8,366 bases of DNA from RGIG1934 sp045122895 (GTDB taxonomy: Bacteria > Bacillota > Clostridia > Lachnospirales > Lachnospiraceae). Made by a program: the position numbers and the translations under genes. The notes under the pieces are model-generated. The model was not told the DNA's origin. It was given only the letters and a program-made list of their open reading frames with translations, and ran no database searches. The stretch covers positions 1 through 8,366 of the forward strand of contig JBGVIE010000059.1 of the NCBI GenBank assembly GCA_045122895.1. The letters run 5' to 3'. Below are positions 1 to 7,036 of this stretch, in pieces (the first letter of the stretch is position 1; each line of letters begins with the position of its first letter).

Positions 1-342
1 ATACTCCACATATGTGTAGCCGGCTGAATCTCTGTAAAAACATGTGATTATCGCATATGTAATAAAATAGCACAGATATAACTCCCTGTTTTGTTTAATT
101 CCAATATATTTTTTTAGTTCTTCATTGGAATACCCAAATAATCTGTTGTTGTAACCTGCGCTAAGGTAAAGTCCATAGTTGTACTCATAGATATCAAGAT
201 TGAAATTTTTGCATATCAGGGCAACAGCATCATATATCTCTCCATTTGAGGTGTATTCCTCGTATGTGCTTTTTTCTATCTGTTCGCCCTTCATAAGAGT
301 TCCCACTATTTCAAGAGCTTTGTTAAGGCTTTTATCATTCAT
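1..342 (-). CDS. DUF6063/JetB-like protein, N-terminal 114 codons (cut by window edge)
   Basis: An open frame of 114 codons starts at ATG 342-340 (MNDKSLNKALEIVGTLMKGE) and runs off the window edge without a stop. AGGAGG sits about 10 nt upstream, inside the end of the preceding gene, and the two genes overlap by 8 nt, so translation is probably coupled. Recognisable stretches include DAVALICKNFNLDIYEYNYGLYL and GYSNEELKKYIGI. From memory this resembles DUF6063 proteins, which follow JetA-family (DUF5716) genes in Clostridia and would fill the JetB (MukE-like) role in a Wadjet SMC complex. The overlap and pairing with the JetA-family gene are visible; the family name is recognition without a search, and the role is inferred. 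The C-terminus and any downstream jetC/jetD are outside the window. The usual ORF listing misses this gene because it has no stop here. Confidence 0.72.
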   Translation of the reverse strand, partial: MNDKSLNKALEIVGTLMKGEQIEKSTYEEYTSNGEIYDAVALICKNFNLDIYEYNYGLYLSAGYNNRLFGYSNEELKKYIGIKQNRELYLCYFITYAIITCFYRDSAGYTYVEY

Positions 343-1864
343 CGTCTTCACCTCCTGCTACAAATATAACATCAGACATCTCACCGTATTCTTTAAACGA
401 AAGTGTTTCGTCATTACCTTTTCTGACTAAGCTGAATATAAAATCACCAAGCTTATCATGTTCTTCTATGTAAGCCTTAATATTTTCTTCAATAAATGTG
501 TCAGGTTTTTCTAAAACAGTCTTCATATCGTATCTGTCCTTCTGACACATATGAACCATAAACGAATAGTAATCGCCGTTTAATGACATATCACATTTGC
601 ATCTCACTGACAATTCTTTAAGATAATCTCTTGCCGTAAATTTGCCTATATTGCTAAGCATATCAAAAAGCACATCTAAGAAAACATAATAATTTGCAGC
701 TATTCTGTCCGCCTCTATCTCATCTGCAAATACATATTCCTCCCGGTTGCTTTCTTCCATAACTTTCTCGCCCTCTTCATCCTTAGCTGACTTAAGATTC
801 AGCATATCGTCAATACTTTTTATTGACCAAAGTCTTACAGGATTTATCTTCATAAGAGGTGTAATCATGTACGATAGCACACTGGCATCATCTTTTTCCA
901 TCGCTCTGCTTATGGCATCTCCAAAATTAAATGTAGTTCTAAGACTTAAGTATTTCGATGCCTCCACGATTTCATCCGCCTTTACCTGAAGCTCTGTACA
1001 CGCCATCAAAAGCTCACTATGTCTTCTCATCGCTTTATTAAGCTGGCTTTCAAGCACATATATATCCTCCATTGCATCGTGGTATTTCCCTTCGGTCTCG
1101 CCCTGTCTTAAGGTCTTCTCAATAAGCTCCCTGTTCTTTGCAAAAAGCTTCTGTTCCTCCTCAAACCACTTAATTCCAGTATTTTTAAAGTCCTCGAAAG
1201 CTTTTATTCCCTCAAACACATCTACACTTAATAAGCTTAGCACTTCATTCTTCCTTGATATGAGTCTTTGCACTTCGCTGTTTATTCTCTTAACTACCTC
1301 TGTTCCACCTCTGAAATTCTTTGAAGCGATGAGTTTTGACAAGAGAAGCTGTGAGGTCGTTATGGTACTCTCGTCTTTTATCTCTTTTGTATCAAGATAA
1401 AACTCTATCGCGTCTGATGTAATCGAATACAGTACATTATCACCGACAAGTTTGTCCTCTATTATTTTTATACGAATCACCTTTTTCTCTTTCGCCTCCG
1501 GGTCAAAATATTCATAAGAAAAAGGCTTTCCGTCATTTTTCAGTTTGTCAAAAATATATCCTATCAATTCCTTTTCTTCTTCTTCAGATTCATCTAACTC
1601 AAAATCACGATTCAGCACTTCTAATACAAAATCGTAGAATTCCTGATATGTTACATCTTTCTCTTTAAAGTTATTTTCCTCAATAAAAAAGCGTAATACA
1701 GCCATCATAATATAACCCATATCAAGACGCTGGTACTTTCCCTCCTTGTATTGAGTGAAAGTACCCTCTATAAGCTTAAAATATGGATAATATTTTTTGA
1801 TGTTATGCATACGCTCATTGTGGTCATATACTATGTCTCTTGTTAAAACATACTCTTGTGACAT
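335..1864 (-). CDS. jetA: Wadjet-type defence protein, JetA family (kleisin-like, DUF5716)
   Basis: A 509-residue soluble protein starting MSQEYVLTRDIVYDH. ATG 1864 has GAGGAG about 10 nt upstream, inside the last codons of the cysteine-rich gene. Residues about 1-90 are a helical N-terminal domain. Residues about 145-205 (SITSDAIEFYLDTKEI...STITTSQLLLSKLIASKNFRGG, read in pieces) look like the winged-helix segment typical of these proteins. Residues about 205-310 are a long charged helical/coiled-coil stretch, followed by a helical C-terminal half ending in an acidic GGEDDE tail. Known: JetA-family proteins are MukF/kleisin-like subunits of Wadjet, an SMC complex that recognises and cleaves circular plasmid DNA. 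Inferred: with the downstream JetB-like gene it forms the start of a jetABCD-like set. Its place at the end of a dnaX-recR operon instead of a defence island is unusual, and a chromosomal housekeeping role cannot be excluded. Confidence 0.8.
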   Translation of the reverse strand: MSQEYVLTRDIVYDHNERMHNIKKYYPYFKLIEGTFTQYKEGKYQRLDMGYIMMAVLRFFIEENNFKEKDVTYQEFYDFVLEVLNRDFELDESEEEEKELIGYIFDKLKNDGKPFSYEYFDPEAKEKKVIRIKIIEDKLVGDNVLYSITSDAIEFYLDTKEIKDESTITTSQLLLSKLIASKNFRGGTEVVKRINSEVQRLISRKNEVLSLLSVDVFEGIKAFEDFKNTGIKWFEEEQKLFAKNRELIEKTLRQGETEGKYHDAMEDIYVLESQLNKAMRRHSELLMACTELQVKADEIVEASKYLSLRTTFNFGDAISRAMEKDDASVLSYMITPLMKINPVRLWSIKSIDDMLNLKSAKDEEGEKVMEESNREEYVFADEIEADRIAANYYVFLDVLFDMLSNIGKFTARDYLKELSVRCKCDMSLNGDYYSFMVHMCQKDRYDMKTVLEKPDTFIEENIKAYIEEHDKLGDFIFSLVRKGNDETLSFKEYGEMSDVIFVAGGEDDE

Positions 1865-1873
1865 TTTATTTTA

Positions 1874-2098
1874 TTACTCCTCTTTTGGACATTTCCTAAT
1901 CTGCTTCATATTGCAATCCTGTACCCTTCCCGATGAACATTCTACAATTGCTCCCTTACAAAAACAAAATCCACCTGTCTGCTTAGTTCTTTCCTCTGTT
2001 AACGGACATTTTCTAAGCTGTTTGGTATTGCAGTCCTGCACTCTTCCCGATGCACATTCAACAAGTTGTCCTTTTACAAAACAAAAGCCACCACTCAT
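1874..2098 (-). CDS. Small cysteine-rich protein with two tandem repeats, function unknown
   Basis: A 74-residue protein starting MSGGFCFVKGQ at ATG 2098, preceded by AGAGGTG at a good distance. A GTG at 2107 is in frame but lies inside that ribosome site, so the shorter start is preferred. The protein is two copies of one unit with a 39-residue period: residues 3-41 and 42-74. Each has GGFCF..KG..VEC.SGRVQDCN.KQ.RKCP. Cysteines are at 6, 15, 23, 31 and at 45, 54, 62, 70, spaced C-x8-C-x7-C-x7-C in both copies, plus an extra C47. There is no signal peptide or membrane segment, so it is probably cytosolic. I do not recognise the family. Even cysteine spacing suggests metal binding or a disulfide/thioether-bridged miniprotein, which is inference. 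It sits 21 nt after recR and 9 nt before jetA. Confidence 0.8.
   Translation of the reverse strand: MSGGFCFVKGQLVECASGRVQDCNTKQLRKCPLTEERTKQTGGFCFCKGAIVECSSGRVQDCNMKQIRKCPKEE
1877..2092 (-). repeat. Intragenic tandem duplication in the cysteine-rich gene
   Basis: Two in-frame copies of a 117-nt (39-codon) unit lie head to tail: copy 1 at 2092-1976, and copy 2 at 1975-1877, which is shorter at its end. The encoded residues are far more alike than the DNA third positions, so the duplication is old and kept by selection on the protein. Confidence 0.8.
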
Positions 2099-2119
2099 CT
2101 TTATCACCTCTTGCTGTAG

Positions 2120-2716
2120 TTATAATTCTGTTCTTCCTTCCAGTGCTCTTAGCAATGTCATCTCATCGATATATTCCAAGTCTCCACCCACAGGTACACC
2201 GCTTGCTATTCTGCTGACCTTTATCCCTGTCGGTTTTATCATCTTACTTATGTACATTGCCGTTATCTCACCTTCCACACTCGAATTAGTAGATATTATC
2301 ACCTCGTCAACATCTTCTCTAAGTCTTTCTATCAATTCCCTAATCTTAATGTGTTCCGGTCCAATTCCAAGCGATGGGTCAATCGCACCATGGAGCACAT
2401 GATACACTCCATTGTACTGTCCTGTTTTCTCGTAAGCAGCCAGGTCTCTTGTATTCTCAACCACCATTATTGTCTTATGGTCACGCTTTTCATTCTTGCA
2501 AATAGGGCAGATATCTTCATCTGTCATCGTGTAACACACACTGCAATACTTTACGTGACTCTTTGCGTCTTTGATTGCATCTGCCAATGCATCGGCATTC
2601 TCTTTCGGTAAATTGACTATATGAAACGCCATCCTGCTAGCCGATTTCGGTCCTATTCCCGGAAGCTTGCTAAACTCTTCAATTAATCTGTTAATGTGAC
2701 TTCCGTAGTAATTCAT
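2120..2716 (-). CDS. recR: Recombination mediator protein RecR
   Basis: A 198-residue protein, the usual RecR length, starting MNYYGSHINRLIEEF at ATG 2716. The frame stays open upstream to 2755, but that part overlaps ybaB and does not match the family. RecR works with RecO and RecF to load RecA on gapped or SSB-coated DNA. Visible parts in order: a helix-hairpin-helix around residues 16-32 (LPGIGPKSASRMAFHI), a four-cysteine zinc finger C58-x2-C61...C70-x2-C73, a Toprim domain from about residue 83 (IMVVENTRDLAAYEKTG, with E87), and the conserved C-terminal GGDLEYIDEMTLLRAL. The start lies 1 nt after the ybaB stop (TAATATG), so translation is likely coupled. The GGAGG-like stretch upstream is about 14 nt from the ATG, farther than usual, which also favours coupling. 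Confidence 0.97.
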   Translation of the reverse strand: MNYYGSHINRLIEEFSKLPGIGPKSASRMAFHIVNLPKENADALADAIKDAKSHVKYCSVCYTMTDEDICPICKNEKRDHKTIMVVENTRDLAAYEKTGQYNGVYHVLHGAIDPSLGIGPEHIKIRELIERLREDVDEVIISTNSSVEGEITAMYISKMIKPTGIKVSRIASGVPVGGDLEYIDEMTLLRALEGRTEL

Positions 2717-2717
2717 A

Positions 2718-3071
2718 TTAGAATGGGAAGCCTCCACCAAGTCCGCCAAGTCCACCTGCTATCTTTGACATCTGGTCTGCTGAATAATCTTCCATCTGTC
2801 TCAAGGCTTCGTTAGTAGCCGCCATAATTAAATCTTCAAGCATCTCTATATCATCAGGATCCACAACTTCTTCTGAAAGCTTAATCTTTGTGATTTCTTT
2901 CTTACCGGATACTGTAACCTCAACGGCTCCACCACCTGCTGTCGCTGTCATCTCTTTTTCTTCAAGCTCCTTTGTTGTCTCTTCCATCTGTCTTTGCATC
3001 TTCTGAGCCTGCTTCATAAGATTGTTCATATTGCCAGGCATTCCTCCTGGAAATCCACCTCTTTTTGCCAT
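2718..3071 (-). CDS. ybaB: YbaB/EbfC family nucleoid-associated protein
   Basis: A 117-residue protein starting MAKRGGFPGGMPGNMNNLMK at ATG 3071, with AGGAGG about 8 nt upstream inside the end of dnaX. The upstream in-frame extension overlaps dnaX and is not part of the family. YbaB/EbfC proteins are small dimeric DNA-binding proteins that coat the nucleoid and are almost always found between dnaX and recR. The helical stretch NLMKQAQKMQRQMEETTKEL, the central VEVTVSGKKEITKIKL strand region and the helix MLEDLIMAATNEALRQ match the family. The glycine-rich tail (GGLGGLGGGFPF) is typical of Firmicutes versions. It starts 1 nt after the dnaX stop and ends 1 nt before the recR start, a fully coupled cassette. 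Confidence 0.96.
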   Translation of the reverse strand: MAKRGGFPGGMPGNMNNLMKQAQKMQRQMEETTKELEEKEMTATAGGGAVEVTVSGKKEITKIKLSEEVVDPDDIEMLEDLIMAATNEALRQMEDYSADQMSKIAGGLGGLGGGFPF

Positions 3072-3072
3072 T

Positions 3073-4641
3073 TTAAAAATCCTCCTGTTCAATTTCAAAA
3101 TCTATCTTGTTTAATATATCAACAAAACTCTCTTCAAACTTTTCCTGTTTTTCAAGAAGTTTTAACTGCACCTTTACAGCCTTCCCAATCTTCTTCTCAA
3201 TAGTCTGTTCTATCTCTTCGATTCTCTCAGGCTTTGCCACAAATCCGTATCCAATATTATCTGTAAATACGATAAACAAATTATTGCCTTCTCCTGCAGA
3301 TATCCTGGCACCTCTGACATAATTCTTTATCGCTGATGATAATGAACCGCTGATATCGCCCCAGCTCTTTGCAACCTCAATAATATCTTCTGTGAGTGCA
3401 ACTTCTACAGGCTTCTTATGTGTCTCCTCTGCCACCGGTGTGGCAATCGCCGTCTCATTCTGAACGCTTACTGCCTGAGTCTTCACACCCTGCTCTATCT
3501 GTTTTTCAAGTATACTAAGACGATTCAGAACAGAAGATAAATCTGTTTCCATTGCCGGTCTTGTAAGCTTGATTAGTGCAATCTCTATAAGTACACGCTT
3601 TTGCGATGAGTATTTTATCTGGTTAGAAAGCTCTGAGAAAACTCTTATGTATCGCATAAGTGTATCTTCGTCAATCATTTCACTCTCTTTGATAAGTGCC
3701 TCAAGTCGCTCCCTTGACACGTCAACAATCTCATCTATATTCTCTGATGTCTTCACTAACAGAAGATTTCGCATATACCATATAAAATCTACCACAAATT
3801 GAGATAATTCTCTACCATTAATTATAATCTCTTCAAGCAAATGTATAGCACTTACACTATCACCGTCTATAATAAGCCTTAACATCCTGCTAAAAATCTC
3901 AGTATCTACAGCTCCGAGTACTTCTAAAACATTCTCATAGGTAAGGGGCTTACCAATATAGAATGCGCTGCACTGATCAAGAAGACTAAGTGCATCTCTC
4001 ATTGAACCATCAGCCGCTTTTGCTATGTATCTTAACGCCTTATCTTCGGCATTAAGCTCTTCCGCCTCCGAAAGTTCTTTAAGATTCTGAAAGATTGTAT
4101 CAACCGTTATATGCTTGAAATCATATCTCTGACATCTCGACATAATAGTAATTGGTATCTTGTGAACCTCAGTTGTTGCAAGTATAAAAATGACGTATGA
4201 GGGTGGTTCCTCAAGTGTTTTCAATAGTGCGTTGAATGCACCTATGGAAAGCATATGAACCTCATCTATGATATAGACCTTGTACTTACCTTCTGTGGGA
4301 GAATACTGTACTTCGTCGTTAATCAATCGTATATTGTCTACACCGTTATTCGATGCAGCATCGATTTCTATTACATTCATCGATGTCCCTGCCATAATAC
4401 TTTTGCATGTAGGACATTCATTGCAGGGACTTCCGTCCTTAGAATTCTCACAGTTTACTGCTTTTGCAAAAAGCTTTGCAACAGATGTCTTACCTGTTCC
4501 TCTTGTTCCACAAAAAAGATACGCGTGACCAATTCTGTCTGCCTTTATCTGATTTATTAAAGTTGTTACTATATGATCCTGACCTTTTACTTTTTCAAAG
4601 GTATCAGGTCTGAACTTCCTATACAGTGCTGTGTACGACAT
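3073..4641 (-). CDS. dnaX: DNA polymerase III subunit gamma/tau (clamp loader)
   Basis: A 522-residue protein starting MSYTALYRKFRPDTFEKVKG, the standard DnaX N-terminus. It is the ATPase of the clamp loader that places the beta sliding clamp on primed DNA; the C-terminal part links the loader to the polymerase. Visible motifs: Walker A GTRGTGKTS (residues 45-53), zinc-binding C64, C73, C76 and C79, Walker B YIIDEVHM (123-130), sensor 1 ILATTE (153-158) and the SRC arginine-finger motif (168-170). Residues past about 370 are the variable linker and tau-like C-terminus. GGAG, overlapping the end of the phosphofructokinase gene, serves as ribosome site. It starts 4 nt after that gene. I saw no obvious A-AAA-AAG frameshift site in the linker, so a programmed gamma product is not supported. 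Confidence 0.98.
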   Translation of the reverse strand: MSYTALYRKFRPDTFEKVKGQDHIVTTLINQIKADRIGHAYLFCGTRGTGKTSVAKLFAKAVNCENSKDGSPCNECPTCKSIMAGTSMNVIEIDAASNNGVDNIRLINDEVQYSPTEGKYKVYIIDEVHMLSIGAFNALLKTLEEPPSYVIFILATTEVHKIPITIMSRCQRYDFKHITVDTIFQNLKELSEAEELNAEDKALRYIAKAADGSMRDALSLLDQCSAFYIGKPLTYENVLEVLGAVDTEIFSRMLRLIIDGDSVSAIHLLEEIIINGRELSQFVVDFIWYMRNLLLVKTSENIDEIVDVSRERLEALIKESEMIDEDTLMRYIRVFSELSNQIKYSSQKRVLIEIALIKLTRPAMETDLSSVLNRLSILEKQIEQGVKTQAVSVQNETAIATPVAEETHKKPVEVALTEDIIEVAKSWGDISGSLSSAIKNYVRGARISAGEGNNLFIVFTDNIGYGFVAKPERIEEIEQTIEKKIGKAVKVQLKLLEKQEKFEESFVDILNKIDFEIEQEDF

Positions 4642-4645
4642 TTAT

Positions 4646-5716
4646 CTAATCTCCAAAACTAATTCCCATAAGCTTTGCTTCCCTGATAATAGACGAATCT
4701 TTATCTACCACCTTAAGCTTACCTGCCACTTCTTCAAGTGGAACTTTTACTACTTCTCCATTCTTCATTCCAACCATATATCCAAACTCACCATTCATAA
4801 TAAGCTTTGCTGCCGCAGCACCAAATCTCGATGACAATACTCGATCATATGGTACAGGACTTCCACCTCTCTGTGTATGTCCCGGAATGGTAACTCTTAT
4901 CTCCTGTCCTGTTCTCTTTCCAATCTCCTCTCCAATTTCGTATGAAATTGAAGGATATGGACTGTTCTTTCTCTTTTGCTTTAATTCTTTCTTTGAAAGT
5001 GCTGCATCTTCCTTCGAAATAGCACCTTCTGCTACTGCCAGGATTGAGAAACGCTTTCCCTGCTTATTCCTTCTCTCCAGTGCCTCCACAACCATATCTA
5101 TATCATACGGAATCTCCGGAAGAAGTATAATATCTGCTCCTCCTGCAATTCCTGCGTAAAGTGTCATCCATCCAACCTTGTGTCCCATAACCTCCACAAT
5201 AAACACTCTTCCATGTGAGGCTGCAGTTGTATGGATACAATCAATTGCATTAGTAGCTATATCTACTGCACTCTGGAAGCCAAATGTCATATCTGTTCCC
5301 CAGATGTCATTGTCAATAGTCTTTGGCAGCGTCACCACATTAAGTCCCTCTTCTCTTAGAAGGTTGGCCGTCTTGTGTGTTCCGTTTCCACCAAGAATCA
5401 CGAGACAGTCAAGTTTTAGCTTCTTGTAGTTGTCCTTCATCGCCTTAACCTTATCAAGACCATTCTCATCAGGTGTTCTCATCTGTTTAAATGGCTGTCT
5501 TGATGTTCCGATAATAGTTCCACCCTGTGTAAGTATTCCCGAAAAATCGTGAGGCTTAAGTTCTTTATAATTGCCATATATAAGTCCCTTATATCCCTCT
5601 AAAAAACCATATATAGTCACTTCCGGTACATTCTCATAAAGGGATTTCGCCACGCCTCTCATAGACGCATTAAGGCTCTGGCAGTCTCCACCACTTGTAA
5701 GCATTCCAATTCTCAT
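4646..5716 (-). CDS. pfkA: 6-phosphofructokinase (mixed ATP/PPi-type subgroup)
   Basis: A 356-residue enzyme starting MRIGMLTSGGDCQSLNASMR at ATG 5716, with AAAGGA about 10 nt upstream; two in-frame GTG codons lie 5' of it but are poorly placed. It should phosphorylate fructose-6-phosphate to fructose-1,6-bisphosphate in glycolysis. Motifs: TSGGD (7-11), GGNGT (109-113), PKTIDND (131-137, catalytic D135), MGHK (178-181), AEGA (229-232) and GHTQRGGSPVPYDR (279-292). In E. coli numbering, residue 104 is Gly, which favours ATP. Residue 124 is Lys, as in PPi-dependent and mixed-group enzymes. The Mg-binding Asp103 is replaced by Asn, and Arg171 of MGR by His. Phosphoryl donor therefore cannot be called with certainty. 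It appears to lead an operon that continues directly into dnaX. Confidence 0.93.
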   Translation of the reverse strand: MRIGMLTSGGDCQSLNASMRGVAKSLYENVPEVTIYGFLEGYKGLIYGNYKELKPHDFSGILTQGGTIIGTSRQPFKQMRTPDENGLDKVKAMKDNYKKLKLDCLVILGGNGTHKTANLLREEGLNVVTLPKTIDNDIWGTDMTFGFQSAVDIATNAIDCIHTTAASHGRVFIVEVMGHKVGWMTLYAGIAGGADIILLPEIPYDIDMVVEALERRNKQGKRFSILAVAEGAISKEDAALSKKELKQKRKNSPYPSISYEIGEEIGKRTGQEIRVTIPGHTQRGGSPVPYDRVLSSRFGAAAAKLIMNGEFGYMVGMKNGEVVKVPLEEVAGKLKVVDKDSSIIREAKLMGISFGD

Positions 5717-5740
5717 CACGAACACATCCTTTCGAACAAA

Positions 5741-5780
5741 ATTATAGTACTATTATACCCTATATTCCAAATATCATCAA
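5741..5780 (-). promoter_or_regulatory. Promoter(s) for the pfk-dnaX-recR-jetA operon
   Basis: Two overlapping sigma-A-type promoters can be read on the minus strand. One is TTGATG (5780-5775), a 17-nt spacer and TATAAT (5757-5752). The other is TTGGAA (5770-5765), an 18-nt spacer and TATAAT (5746-5741). The first -35 overlaps the stop codon of the upstream membrane-protein gene. This is the only clear promoter I see before the seven-gene run. Confidence 0.6.
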
Positions 5781-6559
5781 TGATTTGCTATTTTATGTAT
5801 GTGTTCTCTAAACTGTTCCAAAGCTTCCATAAAATGCTTTGACTTGGCAGTTGGATTTGCAATAATCTGCCATCTTGGAATTGTCTTTGACTGTGCAAGA
5901 ATCGCTCTTCCTTCTGAGATTTTCTCCTCAATAGAAGCACGCAGTTTCTCTTTCTCATCTTCAGCCACTGCAATAAACACATCCAGCCGCTTCTGAAGTC
6001 TCTTGATTTCTTCATTATTCTCTGTAATCTGTTGTAAAATTTTCTTAAGATCCACAGCAGCTTTAACTGAAACTACTGTATCCACACCCATAATAACCGC
6101 AAGTATTACAGCAATTACATATATTGCCGTAACATTTATGTTCATTACAAATCTCTCAACCGGCTTATGCACATAATTAATCAGCAGCACCGAGAAAAAA
6201 CCCCACATAAGGGAAGCCTTTAAACATATGTATCCTTTAAGATTTAAAAGGCAGTCGCTGTAATCCCAGTATTTCACTTTGAAAACAGCTTCCATAGCAA
6301 GACCTGTAAAATATTCAAGCAGCGATGCTGCCACCATTCCAAGTATAAATACAAGTATTATGTTATTCTTTACAGGAAGTGCCGCAAGCAGTATTATTAC
6401 AGCGCCACTGCCATATATCGGTATATATGGTCCTATAAGAAAGCCCCTGTTTGTAAGCTTTTTAGTTCTCACTGACACGTATGAACATTCCCATATCCAC
6501 CCCGCAAAGCAGTATATTACAAAGAATAAAAACCACTGCGCTATGTTGTAATCATACAT
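5777..6559 (-). CDS. CmpB-like membrane protein (putative ABC-transporter type IV, PF06541)
   Basis: A 260-residue membrane protein starting MYDYNIAQWFLFFVIYCFAG. Family hallmarks are the first membrane helix followed by GWIWECSYVSV (20-30), RGFLIGPYIPIYGSG (38-52), EYFTGLAMEAVF (82-93), YWDYS (97-101) and NLKGYICLKASLMWG (106-120). Hydrophobic segments fall at about residues 8-26, 50-62, 66-83, 112-130 and 142-165. They are followed by a charged, probably coiled-coil cytosolic tail (about 170-222). The family is annotated as a putative ABC-transporter permease, but no ATPase partner is next to it and its real function is unclear. AGGAGAT directly abuts the ATG, an unusually short spacing; the conserved N-terminus still supports this start. 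No promoter was clear between it and the SRP RNA terminator. Confidence 0.9.
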   Translation of the reverse strand: MYDYNIAQWFLFFVIYCFAGWIWECSYVSVRTKKLTNRGFLIGPYIPIYGSGAVIILLAALPVKNNIILVFILGMVAASLLEYFTGLAMEAVFKVKYWDYSDCLLNLKGYICLKASLMWGFFSVLLINYVHKPVERFVMNINVTAIYVIAVILAVIMGVDTVVSVKAAVDLKKILQQITENNEEIKRLQKRLDVFIAVAEDEKEKLRASIEEKISEGRAILAQSKTIPRWQIIANPTAKSKHFMEALEQFREHIHKIANH

Positions 6560-6621
6560 ATCTCCTGCCTTCTTTCTATTATCAGATTATTGTAACTGTT
6601 CCGAGCCAAACACAATTTATG

Positions 6622-6650
6622 AAAAAAACGTTAGATGACTCCATCTAACG
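6622..6650 (-). terminator. Rho-independent terminator of the SRP RNA gene
   Basis: On the minus strand a perfect 9-bp stem (CGTTAGATG pairing with CATCTAACG) with a GAGT loop is followed directly by seven T residues. It lies about 23 nt after the SRP RNA 3' end. Confidence 0.93.
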
Positions 6651-6672
6651 CGTACTAATATATATATTAACT

Positions 6673-6934
6673 CCGTGCATCTCGCTTTGTATAAATCTCA
6701 TAGGCGTTACCTTGACAGTTAACTCAGTCCAGGCACCCTCACGGCACATGAGAGGTTTCACTTAGTGCTGCTCCATTCCTGACCTGACACGGTTCATGAA
6801 TTCTCATTGCGTAAGACCCAAACGTCATCGCCACTTATCAAGGGCAGCCCTACAAGGAATTATCCGACACGAGATATCACCCCTGCTAGAGCGGTTTGCA
6901 GGTACAGGGCACCGCTATCTCCCCGGCTGCACGG
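6673..6934 (-). ncRNA. ffs: Signal recognition particle RNA, large Bacillus/Clostridium type (scRNA)
   Basis: This is a roughly 262-nt RNA with Alu and S domains that binds Ffh and targets nascent membrane and secreted proteins. Seen on the minus strand: 5' CCGTGC (6934-6929) pairs with 3' GCACGG (6678-6673). The 5' domain reads GGGGAGATAGCGGTGCCCTG and CCGCTCTAGCAGGG, closely matching B. subtilis scRNA. The middle has GACGTTTGGGTC and GGAATTCATGAACC-like stretches. The Ffh-binding helix 8 reads GTGTCAGGTCAGGAATGGAG followed by CAGCAC, with the GGAA tetraloop at 6779-6776. The 3' half has AAACCTCTCATGTGCCG. Exact ends are inferred from pairing. A promoter and terminator flank it closely. Confidence 0.97.
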
Positions 6935-6955
6935 AAACTTTATGACGTATTGAAT

Positions 6956-6984
6956 AGTATACAGAACAAATTCTTCTTTGTCAA
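6956..6984 (-). promoter_or_regulatory. Strong promoter of the SRP RNA gene
   Basis: TTGACA (6984-6979), a 17-nt spacer and TATACT (6961-6956) on the minus strand. Start of transcription is expected near 6949, about 15 nt before the mature RNA 5' end, which suggests 5' trimming. Confidence 0.92.
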
Positions 6985-7036
6985 ACTTTTATAGATAAAT
7001 TATCCAAACAATTCACAATATCACATTTCTGCCTAT

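Noticed and set aside
1874..2098. The cysteine-rich protein as a SCIFF-type (six cysteines in forty-five residues) RiPP precursor.
   Set aside because: Cysteine spacing and the duplicated GGFCF/SGRVQDCN units do not match SCIFF, and no radical SAM maturase is nearby.
1797..2402. A 201-codon plus-strand open frame.
   Set aside because: It runs antisense to recR, the cysteine-rich gene and the start of jetA, all of which have ribosome sites and family or repeat support. Its serine/leucine-rich composition is typical of a shadow frame.
3073..4641. A programmed frameshift in dnaX giving a short gamma product.
   Set aside because: I saw no A-AAA-AAG slippery run with a following hairpin in the linker region.
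5788..6015. A 75-codon minus-strand frame inside the CmpB-like gene.
   Set aside because: It lies wholly within the coiled-coil tail of a clear gene on the same strand in another frame, has no ribosome site and looks like an artefact of the repetitive charged codons.
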